A stretch of 64,000 nucleotides of DNA from Mycobacterium sp. GA-1841 (GTDB lineage Bacteria > Actinomycetota > Actinomycetes > Mycobacteriales > Mycobacteriaceae): NCBI RefSeq assembly GCF_001954135.1, contig NZ_MBEQ01000110.1, positions 1 through 64,000 of the forward strand, read 5' to 3'. The position numbers and the translations under genes were made by a program. Positions 40,161-48,927 of the stretch are shown piece after piece. Below the pieces are notes generated by a model. The model worked only from the letters and a program-made list of their open reading frames with translations, did no database searches and was not told the origin of the DNA. The first letter of the stretch is position 1, and each line of letters begins with the position of its first letter.

Positions 40161-40871
40161 GTGGCGCAATTGATGTTCGCTCTGCTGCACGGTGGGATGC
40201 ACAGAGGTTCGTGCTGGGATCTGGTGCGCGAGGAATTGGAGCGGCTCGGCCATCGGTCGGTGGCACCCGATTTGCCTGTGGACGACGATGCCGCCGGGGC
40301 CCGGGAGTGGGCCCGAGTCGCGGCCGCGGCCATCGACAGTGCGACGACCGATGCTGACGGCGTTGCCGATGTCATCGTGGTCGCACACTCGGTATCTGGG
40401 TTGGCGTTGCCGGTGCTCGCCGCGCTGCGGCCGATGCGCCGCATGGTCTTTGTCGGTGGATTGCTGCCGGTGCCCGGCGTGACATTCGCAGAGCAGATCG
40501 CGGAAAATCCCGATGCGGTGATCTTTCCCGAACCTGAAGCCGGCGGTTCGGGACCCTTTGGTATGACCTGGGAATCGGTCCGCGCTGGTTTCTATCACGA
40601 TTGCCCGCAAGACATTGCGCGTTCGGCCTTTGCGCAGATGCGCTCCCAGTCATTCACGGTGTTCTTGGAGCCCAGTCCGCTCGCGGAATGGCCGGACACG
40701 CCGTCCACATACATTTTGCTCCGCGATGACCGGGCGGTCGGAGCATCATGGGCGCGGCGCAATGCGGTCCGCATCGGCGCGCAACTCGTCGAGCTCGACG
40801 GCGGGCACTCGCCGTTCTTCGCGCGGCCGGCCGAATTGGCCGAGCTGCTCGCAGACCTTGCCGCCGAGTAG
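40161..40871 (+). CDS. alpha/beta hydrolase
   Basis: Serine hydrolase fold of 236 residues. The oxyanion motif is LLHGGMHRGSCW, the nucleophile elbow AHSVSGLALP (Ser in S-x-S-G), the acid in LLRDDRAVGASW and the His in LDGGHSPFFARP. It resembles small esterases/lactonases of the salicylate-esterase-like group. It may cleave an ester or lactone formed during degradation. The GTG at 40161 (or ATG 40173) is likely; AGAGG lies close upstream. It is controlled by the operator at 40092-40119. Confidence 0.85.
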   Translation: MAQLMFALLHGGMHRGSCWDLVREELERLGHRSVAPDLPVDDDAAGAREWARVAAAAIDSATTDADGVADVIVVAHSVSGLALPVLAALRPMRRMVFVGGLLPVPGVTFAEQIAENPDAVIFPEPEAGGSGPFGMTWESVRAGFYHDCPQDIARSAFAQMRSQSFTVFLEPSPLAEWPDTPSTYILLRDDRAVGASWARRNAVRIGAQLVELDGGHSPFFARPAELAELLADLAAE

Positions 40872-40948
40872 GAGATTGCTTCGAAGGTGCGGTACCAGCA
40901 CGCTCGCTCACGGCCATTGACATCTTGGGCGCATTCGACCATATTCGG

Positions 40949-40976
40949 GAGAATGCAGATTCTCAAATATGAGAAT
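40949..40976. promoter_or_regulatory. operator: GAGAAT-N4-ATTCTC-N6-GAGAAT
   Basis: GAGAAT (40949-40954), gcag, ATTCTC (40959-40964), aaatat, GAGAAT (40971-40976). It is the mirror arrangement of the site at 40092-40119 with the same 4- and 6-base gaps. It lies 30 bases before the first gene of the small membrane cassette. Confidence 0.8.
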
Positions 40977-41005
40977 TATTGGTTCTGGGGCCGAAGGGGA
41001 TTCGA

Positions 41006-41104
41006 ATGTTGCAAGAGCTCGTCCGGCTGGCCTTCGCGTGGGCCGCGATGATCGGCATTGTCGCGTTCTGGTACTGGCTACTCGCGAATATCGGGACCTT
41101 CTGA
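41006..41104 (+). CDS. 32-residue single-span membrane peptide
   Basis: Encodes MLQELVRLAFAWAAMIGIVAFWYWLLANIGTF in two parts: a short amphipathic N-terminus and a hydrophobic span at about residues 10-30 rich in tryptophan. AAGGGGA lies 6 bases before the ATG. It is the first of four adjacent membrane genes, 5 bases from the second, and starts 30 bases after a perfect operator. No homologue was recognised; its regulated and ordered context, not its sequence, supports it being real. Confidence 0.6.
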   Translation: MLQELVRLAFAWAAMIGIVAFWYWLLANIGTF

Positions 41105-41109
41105 TCCTG

Positions 41110-41229
41110 ATGAACGAACAGGACCGGCGTCGTCGCCGCGCGCTCATCGTGTTCCAAATCGTCATCTACGCGGCATTGCTGTCGATGTTCGCCATCCAGT
41201 TGCACATGCTCGTAGTCAGGGATTGGTAG
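41110..41229 (+). CDS. 39-residue single-span membrane peptide
   Basis: Starts MNEQDRRRRRALIVFQIVIY and ends HMLVVRDW. A strongly basic cytosolic N-terminus (five consecutive Arg) is followed by a span at about 12-34. The arrangement suggests the N-terminus inside. The gap to the 32-residue gene is 5 bases and to the 222-residue gene 6 bases. The size and charge pattern resemble small accessory subunits of membrane complexes. Function unknown. Confidence 0.6.
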   Translation: MNEQDRRRRRALIVFQIVIYAALLSMFAIQLHMLVVRDW

Positions 41230-41235
41230 GTATCC

Positions 41236-41904
41236 GTGCAGACGCTGCAACAGCATGACGATGCCAGCCGCGCGGCTCAACGCCAGGCGGACCGTTGGTT
41301 GATCGTCGGCACTGTCTTGATGGGCACATTGGTGCTCGGCCCGATCGGTCTGCCGATTTTCTGCCGGGGCGTGGTGCTGTTCCGGCGCGCGGAGAGGGCG
41401 GGATTGTCGGTCCGGCCGATGATGGTCACCCTCATCGGCTACGTGATCATCCTCGATGCCGCGATCAACAGTATCGGTTGGGGTCTAGATGTTTTCGCCA
41501 ACCACGCTCTGATCACCAGAACGATTTTCACCGCATGGGGCAACCTCATGGACGGCGGCTACTTCTGGCACTACAACGAGCTCTGGATCGGTGGGGCGGG
41601 GGCCCCAGGGGAGAGGGCCTGGATCATCGTGTGCATCGTGGTGGTATTCCCGATGCGCATCGCGGCCGCAATCGGATTCCTCCGAATGAAGCGGTGGGGT
41701 CATCAGTGGATGGTCGTCACGTGCTGGTTCGGCGTCATCGCCTGGCTGGGCTACATCCTGAACATGACGATGTATGCGGACGTCCGCTATGCAGGCACGG
41801 CCATCCCGGTCATCGGATGGTGGCTCTACAACATCTTCTACATCACACCGTTTCTCGCGATTCCGTATCTCCACACCGTCAATCGCGAGATCTTCACCGA
41901 CTGA
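41236..41904 (+). CDS. polytopic membrane protein, unknown
   Basis: 222-residue protein with about five membrane spans: near 22-45 ([19 protein letters not shown]), 62-85 ([19 protein letters not shown]), 125-150 ([19 protein letters not shown]), 156-178 and 186-210 ([18 protein letters not shown]). Aromatic residues are frequent in the loops, e.g. [14 protein letters not shown]. It is not a recognised transporter or enzyme family. GTG 41236 is the start. It is third of four genes in the cassette, and followed 11 bases later by the fourth. Confidence 0.75.
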   Translation: MQTLQQHDDASRAAQRQADRWLIVGTVLMGTLVLGPIGLPIFCRGVVLFRRAERAGLSVRPMMVTLIGYVIILDAAINSIGWGLDVFANHALITRTIFTAWGNLMDGGYFWHYNELWIGGAGAPGERAWIIVCIVVVFPMRIAAAIGFLRMKRWGHQWMVVTCWFGVIAWLGYILNMTMYADVRYAGTAIPVIGWWLYNIFYITPFLAIPYLHTVNREIFTD

Positions 41905-41915
41905 AAGTCAGGACA

Positions 41916-42311
41916 GTGTCAGAGGAATCCGCTCAGGCAAACGAACCGCCACTCGGCACACCGCCGGCCTTCGCCCGCATGCATCGGTGGCTCAAACGAG
42001 GCCTCTTCTTCTGTCTTTTCGGACTGGTGATCGAAGGGGCTCTCACGGTCCCGGCGTTGGCTCTGTGGTACGGGTGGCCCACGCTGTCGCTCACCGAGAT
42101 CTGTAGTGAGCTGTTGAAGGTCCGGTATTCAGACGACACCTTGGAGTGCCGCCAACCCTATCCGTTGAGTGGTCCGCCTTTCGGGGGACGGCCCGAGGCG
42201 GCGGGACAGCAGACGGCTCGGGACGAGTGGGGCGTACAACCGGTCCCGCTATATCCCAGCCTCGGCTTCCGGGAGTTGGTCCGTATCCACGAGGCACGCG
42301 AGGGCAACTGA
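41916..42311 (+). CDS. membrane-anchored hypothetical protein
   Basis: 131-residue protein, [20 protein letters not shown] at the N-terminus, then a single span at about 32-55 ([25 protein letters not shown]) and a C-terminal part with two Cys ([26 protein letters not shown]) and Pro-rich sequence. The two Cys 18 residues apart may form a disulfide if this part is outside. It is the last of the four membrane genes. Function unknown. It converges on the acyl-CoA ligase gene. Confidence 0.7.
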   Translation: MSEESAQANEPPLGTPPAFARMHRWLKRGLFFCLFGLVIEGALTVPALALWYGWPTLSLTEICSELLKVRYSDDTLECRQPYPLSGPPFGGRPEAAGQQTARDEWGVQPVPLYPSLGFRELVRIHEAREGN

Positions 42312-42336
42312 CGATCAGACGGCGGGCTGGTGCCGC

Positions 42337-43950
42337 TTAACGTTGCGCCAGCAACTCCTTCAACTTGAGCGCCAGATCGGATTTCCTCACTTTCCCGGTT
42401 GCGGTGAACGGCAGTGCTCCCTTGTCGGTGACCCAGATGAACTTCGGAACCTTGTACGCGGACAGCCGATCCCGAAGCTGGACGCGCAGTTCCTGTGCGT
42501 CGAGCACAGCGGATCCGTGGGGCACCACGGCCGCGGCGACGACGGTTCCGTGATCAGCGTCCTCTGCGCCGACGACGTAGGCTTCCAAGACTCCGTCGCA
42601 ACCAGCTAGCGCCAGTTCCACCTCCGACGGAGTGACATTGGTGCCGCCGCCGGTCTTGATCAGATCTCCGAGTCGTCCCGCGTATGCGATCCAGCCGTCG
42701 TGGAATCGGACCCCGCTGTCTCCGGTGCGGTAGTAGCCGTCCGGGGTGAAGACATCCTCCCGTTCGCGCTTGTAAAGGCGCTGCATCAGCGAGTATCCGC
42801 GAACCCAGATCTCACCGCGGAAGCCGCCTGGCAGTGGCGTATTTGTGTCGGGGTCGACGATCAGGTGCTCGAGGCCTTCCATCGGCCAGCCGCCGGTCTG
42901 AGCGCGCTCGGGCGGTTGCGAAATGTATGGGTCCACGCCGATGTGGCTGCCGCACAGTTCGGTCATGCCGAGGGCGTTGGGTCCCTGGGGCCGCCGTTGC
43001 GGATCGACCATCGCGGGCATGCTGGTGCGTCGGATCGAGCTCAGATCCCGCTTTCCGAAGTCGGGGTGTTCGGCCAGTGTCTTGCCCTGCTGTGGCCAGC
43101 CCAATGTGATGGTGGCACGGTGGCGTTCGATGAGTTCGAGCGCCTCGCCGGCGTCGAATGCGGGTTGGGTGACCAGGGTGGCGCCGTGGTGGGCAACCGC
43201 GTGTAATCCGGTGATGAGCCCCCCCACCCAGAAGAACGGCATCGAGGTGAACATCACCTCGTCACCGGTCACCCCATAGGTGAACGTCAGGTTGTACGAC
43301 TGGCGAATCAAAACCCCGTGCGTGTGCACCGGAGCCTTGGGGTCGCCGGTGCTGCCAGAGGTGTAGATGATCATCGCGTCATCGGCCGGGGTGACACATG
43401 CTTCGATGTCGGCCAGGAGGTCGGTATCTAGTCCGTTCGATGCTGTCTCGTCGGTCAGGGCGGTGGCCCAGGGCCGGTCGGCGTCGCCCCATACTGCGAC
43501 CCTGCGCAGGTAGGGCGCCGCCCGGACTGCGATTCGGTCCGGATTCTCCTGGTCGTCAAGTCCTGGCAGTGCTTCCTCGAGGAGCTCGACAAAATTCTGG
43601 TTGCGAAATCTCGACCAGGCCAGTACGGCGCGGAGATCGGCGTGGCGTACCGTCCAGGCAAGCTCGGCGGCCTTGTGAAAGGTGTTCAGCGGCACCGCGA
43701 CTGCGCCGATACGTGTCACCGCGAACCAGGTTATCGCCCACTCGACGCTGTTGGGCATGAGCAGCCCGACGTGGTCCCCCTTGCCCAAGCCCATCGAAAC
43801 GAGGTTCATGGCCAGTTCCGCGGACCGCAAGTCGAGATCACGGTAGGTGAGGACGCTGTCCTCGGCGATCAGATACGGCTTGTCCCCAAACCGGGCGGCC
43901 GAGGATCGCACCAGTGCGGGGACGGTCGGGGTGATCGGTGGGAGCGGCAT
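42337..43950 (-). CDS. class I adenylate-forming enzyme (acyl-CoA ligase)
   Basis: 537-residue AMP-dependent ligase that activates a carboxylic acid to its CoA thioester. The P-loop is YTSGSTGDPKAPVHTH, in which the usual Gly after PK is Ala. Other motifs: ALGMTELCG (A5), GYYRTGDSGVRFHDGWI (A7, Asp for ribose), GRLGDLIKTGGGTNVTPSEVE (A8) and C-terminal lysine PFTATGKVRKSDL (A10). Its class (fatty acid, aromatic or steroid acid) cannot be told by eye. It is divergent from the CoA transferase gene across the operator at 43973. Confidence 0.9.
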   Translation of the reverse strand: MPLPPITPTVPALVRSSAARFGDKPYLIAEDSVLTYRDLDLRSAELAMNLVSMGLGKGDHVGLLMPNSVEWAITWFAVTRIGAVAVPLNTFHKAAELAWTVRHADLRAVLAWSRFRNQNFVELLEEALPGLDDQENPDRIAVRAAPYLRRVAVWGDADRPWATALTDETASNGLDTDLLADIEACVTPADDAMIIYTSGSTGDPKAPVHTHGVLIRQSYNLTFTYGVTGDEVMFTSMPFFWVGGLITGLHAVAHHGATLVTQPAFDAGEALELIERHRATITLGWPQQGKTLAEHPDFGKRDLSSIRRTSMPAMVDPQRRPQGPNALGMTELCGSHIGVDPYISQPPERAQTGGWPMEGLEHLIVDPDTNTPLPGGFRGEIWVRGYSLMQRLYKREREDVFTPDGYYRTGDSGVRFHDGWIAYAGRLGDLIKTGGGTNVTPSEVELALAGCDGVLEAYVVGAEDADHGTVVAAAVVPHGSAVLDAQELRVQLRDRLSAYKVPKFIWVTDKGALPFTATGKVRKSDLALKLKELLAQR

Positions 43951-43972
43951 GAGTATCGACGATACCGAATAT

Positions 43973-43988
43973 GAGAATGAGTGTTCTC
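43973..43988. promoter_or_regulatory. operator: GAGAAT-gagt-GTTCTC
   Basis: Copy of the GAGAAT-N4-ATTCTC palindrome with 11 of 12 arm bases. It lies 22 bases upstream of the ligase start (43950, minus) and 52 bases upstream of the CoA transferase start (44041, plus). Confidence 0.7.
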
Positions 43989-44040
43989 CATCGGGTTGAT
44001 ATTGGCTACTCTGAAGGCACCACGATCATGGGAGGACACG

Positions 44041-45261
44041 ATTTCCACTCGCAAGGTGCTTGACGGGGTACGGGTGTTGGAGGTCGCGGCGTGGACGTTC
44101 GTGCCGTCGGCCGGTGCTGTTCTGGCTGAATGGGGAGCCGAGATCATCAAGGTCGAACCGCGTGACGGTGGTGATCCCCAGCGCGGTCTCGTGACGATGG
44201 GCATCGTCGATCAGGGCGGGGGTTCGGTCAATTACATGATCGAAATTCCGAACCGGGGCAAAAAGTCGATCGGGGTCGATCTGAGCACCTCGGGCGGGCA
44301 GGAGGTGGTCCGCGAACTCGCGAAGACGTGTGACGTATTCCTGACCAGTTACCTGCCCGCGCGGCGGAAGAAGCTCGGCATCGACGTGGATGACATCCGG
44401 TCCGCCAACCCAGGGATCGTGTACGTGCGAGGGTCCGGCCACGGTCCGAAGGGGCCGGATGCGGACAAACCGGGGTACGACGGGGTGTCCTACTGGGCTC
44501 GCGGCGGCATCGCCACCATGCTCACCGAAGATGGTGACGATCTGGTGCGCTCGCGCCCCGCTTTCGGAGATCTGCTCGGCGGGATGACGATCGCGGGCGG
44601 GATCGCCGCCGCGCTCTACCGGAAGGCGACGACGGGGGAGGGGACGGTGGTGGATGTGTCATTGTTGGCCTTGGCTGCATGGAATCTCAGTCCGGATGTG
44701 GCGGTAAGCCAGATTCATGGCGGCACGTCGATTCCGAAGTTTGGCCATGCCGATGCGCCGAATCCACTGGTCGGGACGTACCGCACCAATGATGACCGGT
44801 ATGTGCAGCTGATGATGCTGCAACTCGACAAGTTCTACCCGGAGGCGATGCACGCGATCGGGCTGCCGGAGTTGATCGCCGACCGCAGGTTCGCCGACCC
44901 TGGGTCACGTTACGAGAATCGGGTTCAGCTGATCCAGCTTCTCGATGAGGCCTTTGCGCAACGGACGCTTGCCGAATGGCGCGAGGCGCTGGCCAGTCTG
45001 TCTGGCGCGTGGGGCATCGTGCAGACACCGGGCGAGCTGTGCACGGACCCTGCTGTGACCGCCAACGGCTACGTGGCAGAGACCGCGACAATGAACGGCA
45101 TACCCTTCGCGCTGCCGACCAACCCGGTGCAGTTCGACGAACAGGCGGTGGTGCCACCAGGAGCGCCCGAGCACGGCCAACATACCGAAGAGGTGCTCCT
45201 CGACGCAGGCCTGGCGTGGGAAACGATCGAGAAGTACAAGGAATCCGGAGCTATCCTGTGA
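44041..45261 (+). CDS. CaiB/BaiF family CoA transferase
   Basis: Family III CoA transferase, 406 residues, that moves CoA between acids. Core motifs: DGVRVLEVAAWTFVPSAGAVLAEWGAEIIKVE, SIGVDLSTSGGQEVV, GSGHGPKGPDADKPGYDGVSYWARGG, DLLGGMTIAGGIAAALY (each is a short part). The frame has no ATG, GTG or TTG at the expected place. The optimal GGGAGGA (44030-44036) directs to ATT 44041, giving ISTRKVLDGVRVLEV, in line with relatives. Upstream TTG (43996, 44002) and GTG (43981, inside the operator) are less likely. The stop overlaps the P450 start (GTGA). Confidence 0.85.
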   Translation: MSTRKVLDGVRVLEVAAWTFVPSAGAVLAEWGAEIIKVEPRDGGDPQRGLVTMGIVDQGGGSVNYMIEIPNRGKKSIGVDLSTSGGQEVVRELAKTCDVFLTSYLPARRKKLGIDVDDIRSANPGIVYVRGSGHGPKGPDADKPGYDGVSYWARGGIATMLTEDGDDLVRSRPAFGDLLGGMTIAGGIAAALYRKATTGEGTVVDVSLLALAAWNLSPDVAVSQIHGGTSIPKFGHADAPNPLVGTYRTNDDRYVQLMMLQLDKFYPEAMHAIGLPELIADRRFADPGSRYENRVQLIQLLDEAFAQRTLAEWREALASLSGAWGIVQTPGELCTDPAVTANGYVAETATMNGIPFALPTNPVQFDEQAVVPPGAPEHGQHTEEVLLDAGLAWETIEKYKESGAIL

Positions 45262-46490
45262 ACGCACCACGCACGTCGACCACCGCCCAGGCCGCTGTGG
45301 AGTTCGACCCATTCTCCGCGGAATTCTTCAACGGGGCCTACGAGAGCTTTCGGCGGCTGCGCGACGAGGCCCCGGTGTACTACAACGAGAAGTGGGACTT
45401 CTGGGCGCTGAGCCGATATGAGGACGTGGCGCCGGCCACCAGGGACCATGAGACCTTCTCGTCAGCCAAGGGCGCCACGCTTGACGCGGTCAAGGCTTAC
45501 GACGGTGCGATCCCACCGCCCAAAGTGATCATCTCGATGGATCCACCCGAACATCAGAAGATGCGCAAGCTGGTCAGCAACGTGTTCACTCCGCGGGCGA
45601 TCGCTTCGTTGGAAGACATGGTGCACGAGAAGATTTCCGAGCGCATCGACGCGCTCGATCCGCGGTCGTTCGATGTGGTTGCCGACTTCTCCGCGTTGTT
45701 CCCCAATGAGGTGATCACCACCATGCTCGGGGTACCCGAGGAGGATCGCGAACAGATCCGGCGGTGGCTGGACCTGTTGCTGGAACGGCGCATCGGCGAA
45801 ATCATCGTTCCGCCAGAGGGGCTCGAAGCTTCGATGAACACCGGTGTGTACTACTACAAGCTGATCCAACAGCGCCGCGCGGACCCGCGCGACGACATGA
45901 TCAGCCGGCTCATCGAGACCGAGATCGAACGTGACGGTGTGGTCGAGAAGCTGACCGACGTCGATATCGCGGGATTCGCAACACTGCTCGGTGGTGCCGG
46001 CGCGGAGACCGTCACCAAGCTCGTCGGCAACGCCATCGTGGCGTTCGCGGATTTCCCCGAACAGTGGCAGGCGCTACGCGCTGACCGCAGCAAGATACCG
46101 GCAGCTATCGAAGAACTGCTGCGCTATGAAGCTCCGTCGCAGTACCAGGTACGCACCGCGACGCGCGATGTGACGTTGCACGGGACCACGATCCCTCGGG
46201 ACAGTGTGGTGCTGCTGCTCACCGCGGCCGCGACCAGGGACGAGCGCATGTTCGGAGACCCGGACCGGCTCGACATCGACCGCGAGCGCAAGATGGGCTT
46301 CAACCTCGCATTCGGGTACGGCGTGCATAGCTGCCTCGGTGCGGCACTGGCGCGGATGGAGAGTCGGATCGCTCTGGACGCATTGCTCGATGTGCTCCCC
46401 GACTACGAAGTGGATCGCGACGGACTCCGTCGAGTGGCGATGTCGAATGTCTGCGGCTGGGCGAACGTTCCCGTCCGACGGCTGGGCTGA
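45258..46490 (+). CDS. cytochrome P450
   Basis: P450 of 410 residues. Heme motif FGYGVHSCLGAALARME; oxygen helix LLGGAGAETVTKL; ExxR in EELLRYEAPSQYQ. The GTG start overlaps the CoA transferase stop, so both are translated from one message under the operator at 43973. Coupling of CoA transferase with a P450 is unusual, since P450s mostly take free substrates; side-chain CoA thioesters are possible (as seen for steroid P450s with CoA-ester tolerance). It converges on the unknown gene at 46497. Confidence 0.9.
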   Translation: MNAPRTSTTAQAAVEFDPFSAEFFNGAYESFRRLRDEAPVYYNEKWDFWALSRYEDVAPATRDHETFSSAKGATLDAVKAYDGAIPPPKVIISMDPPEHQKMRKLVSNVFTPRAIASLEDMVHEKISERIDALDPRSFDVVADFSALFPNEVITTMLGVPEEDREQIRRWLDLLLERRIGEIIVPPEGLEASMNTGVYYYKLIQQRRADPRDDMISRLIETEIERDGVVEKLTDVDIAGFATLLGGAGAETVTKLVGNAIVAFADFPEQWQALRADRSKIPAAIEELLRYEAPSQYQVRTATRDVTLHGTTIPRDSVVLLLTAAATRDERMFGDPDRLDIDRERKMGFNLAFGYGVHSCLGAALARMESRIALDALLDVLPDYEVDRDGLRRVAMSNVCGWANVPVRRLG

Positions 46491-46496
46491 TCGGGG

Positions 46497-47054
46497 TCAG
46501 GCGGGTGGCAGCAGCGGCTCCGTGGTGCGGACGCGACACTGGCCACTGAGGAATTGCTCAGCAGGACCGACGGATCGGTCGAGGCCCGCGGATGCAACGG
46601 CGTACACCTTGAAGGCGCGTGCTGCGATACTCAGCCGGTGTTCGACCATGCCGGTGCCTGACTCGAGGTTGCCAGGCCATTTGCCACCCCACATCGCGAC
46701 CTCGGTGTGCGGCCGGCGTGAGGCCGCGTTCAAGATGCGGCGTATGTCGGGTTGGGTGCCGTAGACGTCCGCGCCGATCAGTATCGAGTCGGGCCAATCA
46801 GCCGGATCGAAGCGGGCCGAGTGCATGCGGTTCTTGATACCGAGGATGCGCATCGTGCGTTCGTCTTTGGGGGTGTCCGAGACGAGATGGATCTTCACTT
46901 CCCATCCTGCTCCGACGCGATCGAAGATGAGCCCGCCGGCGAACTCGGCGGCATCGGCCGAACTGCTGGCAAATACCAACAGGCTGTGCGGGGTGGCGTA
47001 GCCGCGCTCGGATTGCATTCTGCTCGCGTCGGACTTGGCCGTTACCACCGTCAT
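46497..47054 (-). CDS. conserved hypothetical protein
   Basis: Unrecognised 185-residue soluble protein beginning MTVVTAKSDASRMQSERGYA. It has an alpha/beta pattern with VFASSSADAAEFAGGLIFDRVGAGWEVKIHLVSD and DSILIGADVYGTQPDIRRIL, that recalls a nucleotide- or phosphate-binding Rossmann-like fold, but no known signature was seen. GAGGGG lies 5 bases before ATG 47054. It is directly behind the operator at 47101 and downstream of the TetR gene in the same direction. Confidence 0.7.
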   Translation of the reverse strand: MTVVTAKSDASRMQSERGYATPHSLLVFASSSADAAEFAGGLIFDRVGAGWEVKIHLVSDTPKDERTMRILGIKNRMHSARFDPADWPDSILIGADVYGTQPDIRRILNAASRRPHTEVAMWGGKWPGNLESGTGMVEHRLSIAARAFKVYAVASAGLDRSVGPAEQFLSGQCRVRTTEPLLPPA

Positions 47055-47100
47055 GATCGCCCCTCGCTGTGTGGGATTGATAGTAGTCGATCTCATAGTT

Positions 47101-47116
47101 GAGAATAATCATTTTC
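47101..47116. promoter_or_regulatory. operator: GAGAAT-aatc-ATTTTC
   Basis: Copy of the GAGAAT-N4-ATTCTC palindrome with 11 of 12 arm bases, with the same aatc centre as the perfect site at 62962. A weak third half-site GATCTC sits 6 bases to the left. It is 47 bases upstream of the gene at 46497-47054 and behind the TetR gene. Confidence 0.7.
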
Positions 47117-47152
47117 ATATGGGTGTGGATCACCGTACCCGCTGTCGGTGTG

Positions 47153-47749
47153 TCACCGTCTGGGGGGACGACCTCCGCCGAAGCCCTGAACGGCATAGGG
47201 TCTGACGAACTCGGCGACCGCGTCGTCGTTTTCGATGAGTGCCGATGGAGTAGTGAACAGCGAGAACAACATCCGCGAGAACCACTCCGAAGCGGATGGT
47301 ATGTCGATGTCGTGACGGACCTCGCCGGTGTGCCGTGCTGCGGACAGGTACGGCGCGAAGAACTCCGAGCACTCCTGCAGCAGGGTGGCGGCGTTCTTGG
47401 TCAGCATCAGGTTCACTTCCTGATCATCGAAGTAGACCTCGGGTTCGACAACCCGGCGGGCCTGACATACGAACACCGCCGCGCGCACCAGCTTGCCTTC
47501 CAGCGTGCTGCCGCCGTCGCGGTCGATGGCCTTGGCCATATTGCGGTAGAAACGCTGTGAGGCCGCCTCGGCGCAGGCCTCGACAACGGTTTCCTTGTCC
47601 TTGAAGTACTCGTAGACGGTGCTTCGGGATACCTCGGCCGCCCGCGCGATGTCCACGATCGTGGTCTTGGCGAGGCCCCGGGTGCGAAAGCAGGCGAAGG
47701 CCGCCGAGATGATGATCTCTCGGGTGTCGGCGGCTGTCGCTTGCGTCAT
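47153..47749 (-). CDS. TetR/AcrR family transcriptional regulator
   Basis: 198-residue TetR regulator. The DNA-binding helices are ISAAFACFRTRGLAKTTI, VDIARAAEVSRSTVYEYF and KDKETVVEACAEA. The effector domain ends GGRPPRR. By position it is the best candidate to bind GAGAAT-N4-ATTCTC, since one copy lies just after its stop and others flank its neighbours; that assignment is inference. ATG 47749 is 11 bases from the Ltp2-like gene stop on the same strand, so it may be transcribed with the igr-like operon. Confidence 0.88.
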   Translation of the reverse strand: MTQATAADTREIIISAAFACFRTRGLAKTTIVDIARAAEVSRSTVYEYFKDKETVVEACAEAASQRFYRNMAKAIDRDGGSTLEGKLVRAAVFVCQARRVVEPEVYFDDQEVNLMLTKNAATLLQECSEFFAPYLSAARHTGEVRHDIDIPSASEWFSRMLFSLFTTPSALIENDDAVAEFVRPYAVQGFGGGRPPRR

Positions 47750-47760
47750 AGAGCGTCAGA

Positions 47761-48927
47761 CTAGTGGACGGGAGCCAGGATCAGTCCGCTGGTGGGAACG
47801 CCGGTGCCCGAGGTCACGAGCACATGTTCGGCGTCTTCCACCTGATTGTGGGACGTGCCGCGGATCTGCCGGACTCCCTCGGTGATGCCGTTCATGCCGT
47901 GGATGTAGGCCTCGCCGAGCAGACCGCCGTTGGTGTTGATGGGCATGCGACCACCGATCGACAGCTCGTCGACGTCGACGAAGTCTTTGGCCTCGCCCCG
48001 CCCGCAGAACCCGAGCTCCTCGAGCTGGGTGAAGACGAACGGGGTGAAATGGTCGTAGAGGAAGGCCGTGGAGATGTCGGCGGGCTTGAGTCCGGAGTCA
48101 CCCCACAGCTTGTTGCCGACCACACCCATCTCCGGCAGCCCGGTGATGTCGTCGCGGTAGTAACTGGTCATCACCTCACCGTCATAGGCGGCGCCCTGTG
48201 CGGCCGCGGTGATGACCGCCGGCGGATGCGGCAGGTCACGGGCCCGCTCCACACTGGTCACCACCATCGCGACCCCCCCATCGCTTTCCTGGCAGCAGTC
48301 CAGCAGCCGCACCACCGGCTCGACGATCCAGCGCGACTGCTGATGTTCCTCGATGGTGATCGGCTTCCCGTAGAACCACGCATCGGGGTTTTTGGCCGCA
48401 TGCTTGCGGTCGATCACCGAGATCTTGCCGAAGTCGGCATTGGTCACGCCATAGGTCGACATATAGCGCTGCGCGTGCAGGGACACCCAGGCGGCCGGCG
48501 TCATGAAACCGAACGGAGCGTACGGCGCCATCCACAGCGGCGTGACCCCGGGCTGGCGGCCGGCACCACCGAATCGGAAACCCGAACGCTCGTTGAAGGC
48601 CCGATAGCACACCACGGCTTCGGCGGCACCCGTCGCCACGGCCATCGCCGCCTGCATCACGGTGCCCGCCGCCGCGCCGCCGCCGTGCGGAACCCTGGTG
48701 AAGAACGACAGATTCTGGATGCCGACATTGCGGGCGACTTCGATCTCTTCGTTCTCGTCGACGGTGAAGGTCACCATGCCGTCGATATCGGACGGGCGCA
48801 GCCCCGCGTCGTCGATCGCGGCCTTGACTGCCTCGCAGGCCAATTGCATCTCGGTGCGGCCGGACTCTTTTGAGAACTCGGTCTGGCCGATACCGGCAAT
48901 TGCCGCCTTTCCGCCGATGCCGCTCAT
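47761..48927 (-). CDS. ltp2: thiolase-fold retro-aldolase, Ltp2-like lipid-transfer protein
   Basis: 388-residue thiolase-superfamily protein of the SCP-x/Ltp type, without the nucleophile Cys of true thiolases (VPHGGGAAAGTVMQAA). It corresponds to Rv3540c Ltp2, the aldolase that cleaves the 17-hydroxy C22-oyl-CoA side chain of cholesterol, releasing propionyl-CoA, together with the DUF35 domain of ChsH2. Tyr in YDHFTPFVFTQLEELGFCG is in the region of the Ltp2 active site. The stop is at 47761. The start overlaps chsH1's stop (ATGA). The substrate is inferred only by analogy. Confidence 0.82.
   Translation of the reverse strand: MSGIGGKAAIAGIGQTEFSKESGRTEMQLACEAVKAAIDDAGLRPSDIDGMVTFTVDENEEIEVARNVGIQNLSFFTRVPHGGGAAAGTVMQAAMAVATGAAEAVVCYRAFNERSGFRFGGAGRQPGVTPLWMAPYAPFGFMTPAAWVSLHAQRYMSTYGVTNADFGKISVIDRKHAAKNPDAWFYGKPITIEEHQQSRWIVEPVVRLLDCCQESDGGVAMVVTSVERARDLPHPPAVITAAAQGAAYDGEVMTSYYRDDITGLPEMGVVGNKLWGDSGLKPADISTAFLYDHFTPFVFTQLEELGFCGRGEAKDFVDVDELSIGGRMPINTNGGLLGEAYIHGMNGITEGVRQIRGTSHNQVEDAEHVLVTSGTGVPTSGLILAPVH

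Noticed and set aside
43981-44040. GTG 43981 as start of the CoA transferase
   Set aside because: It lies inside the operator, has no ribosome binding site and adds residues not found in relatives.
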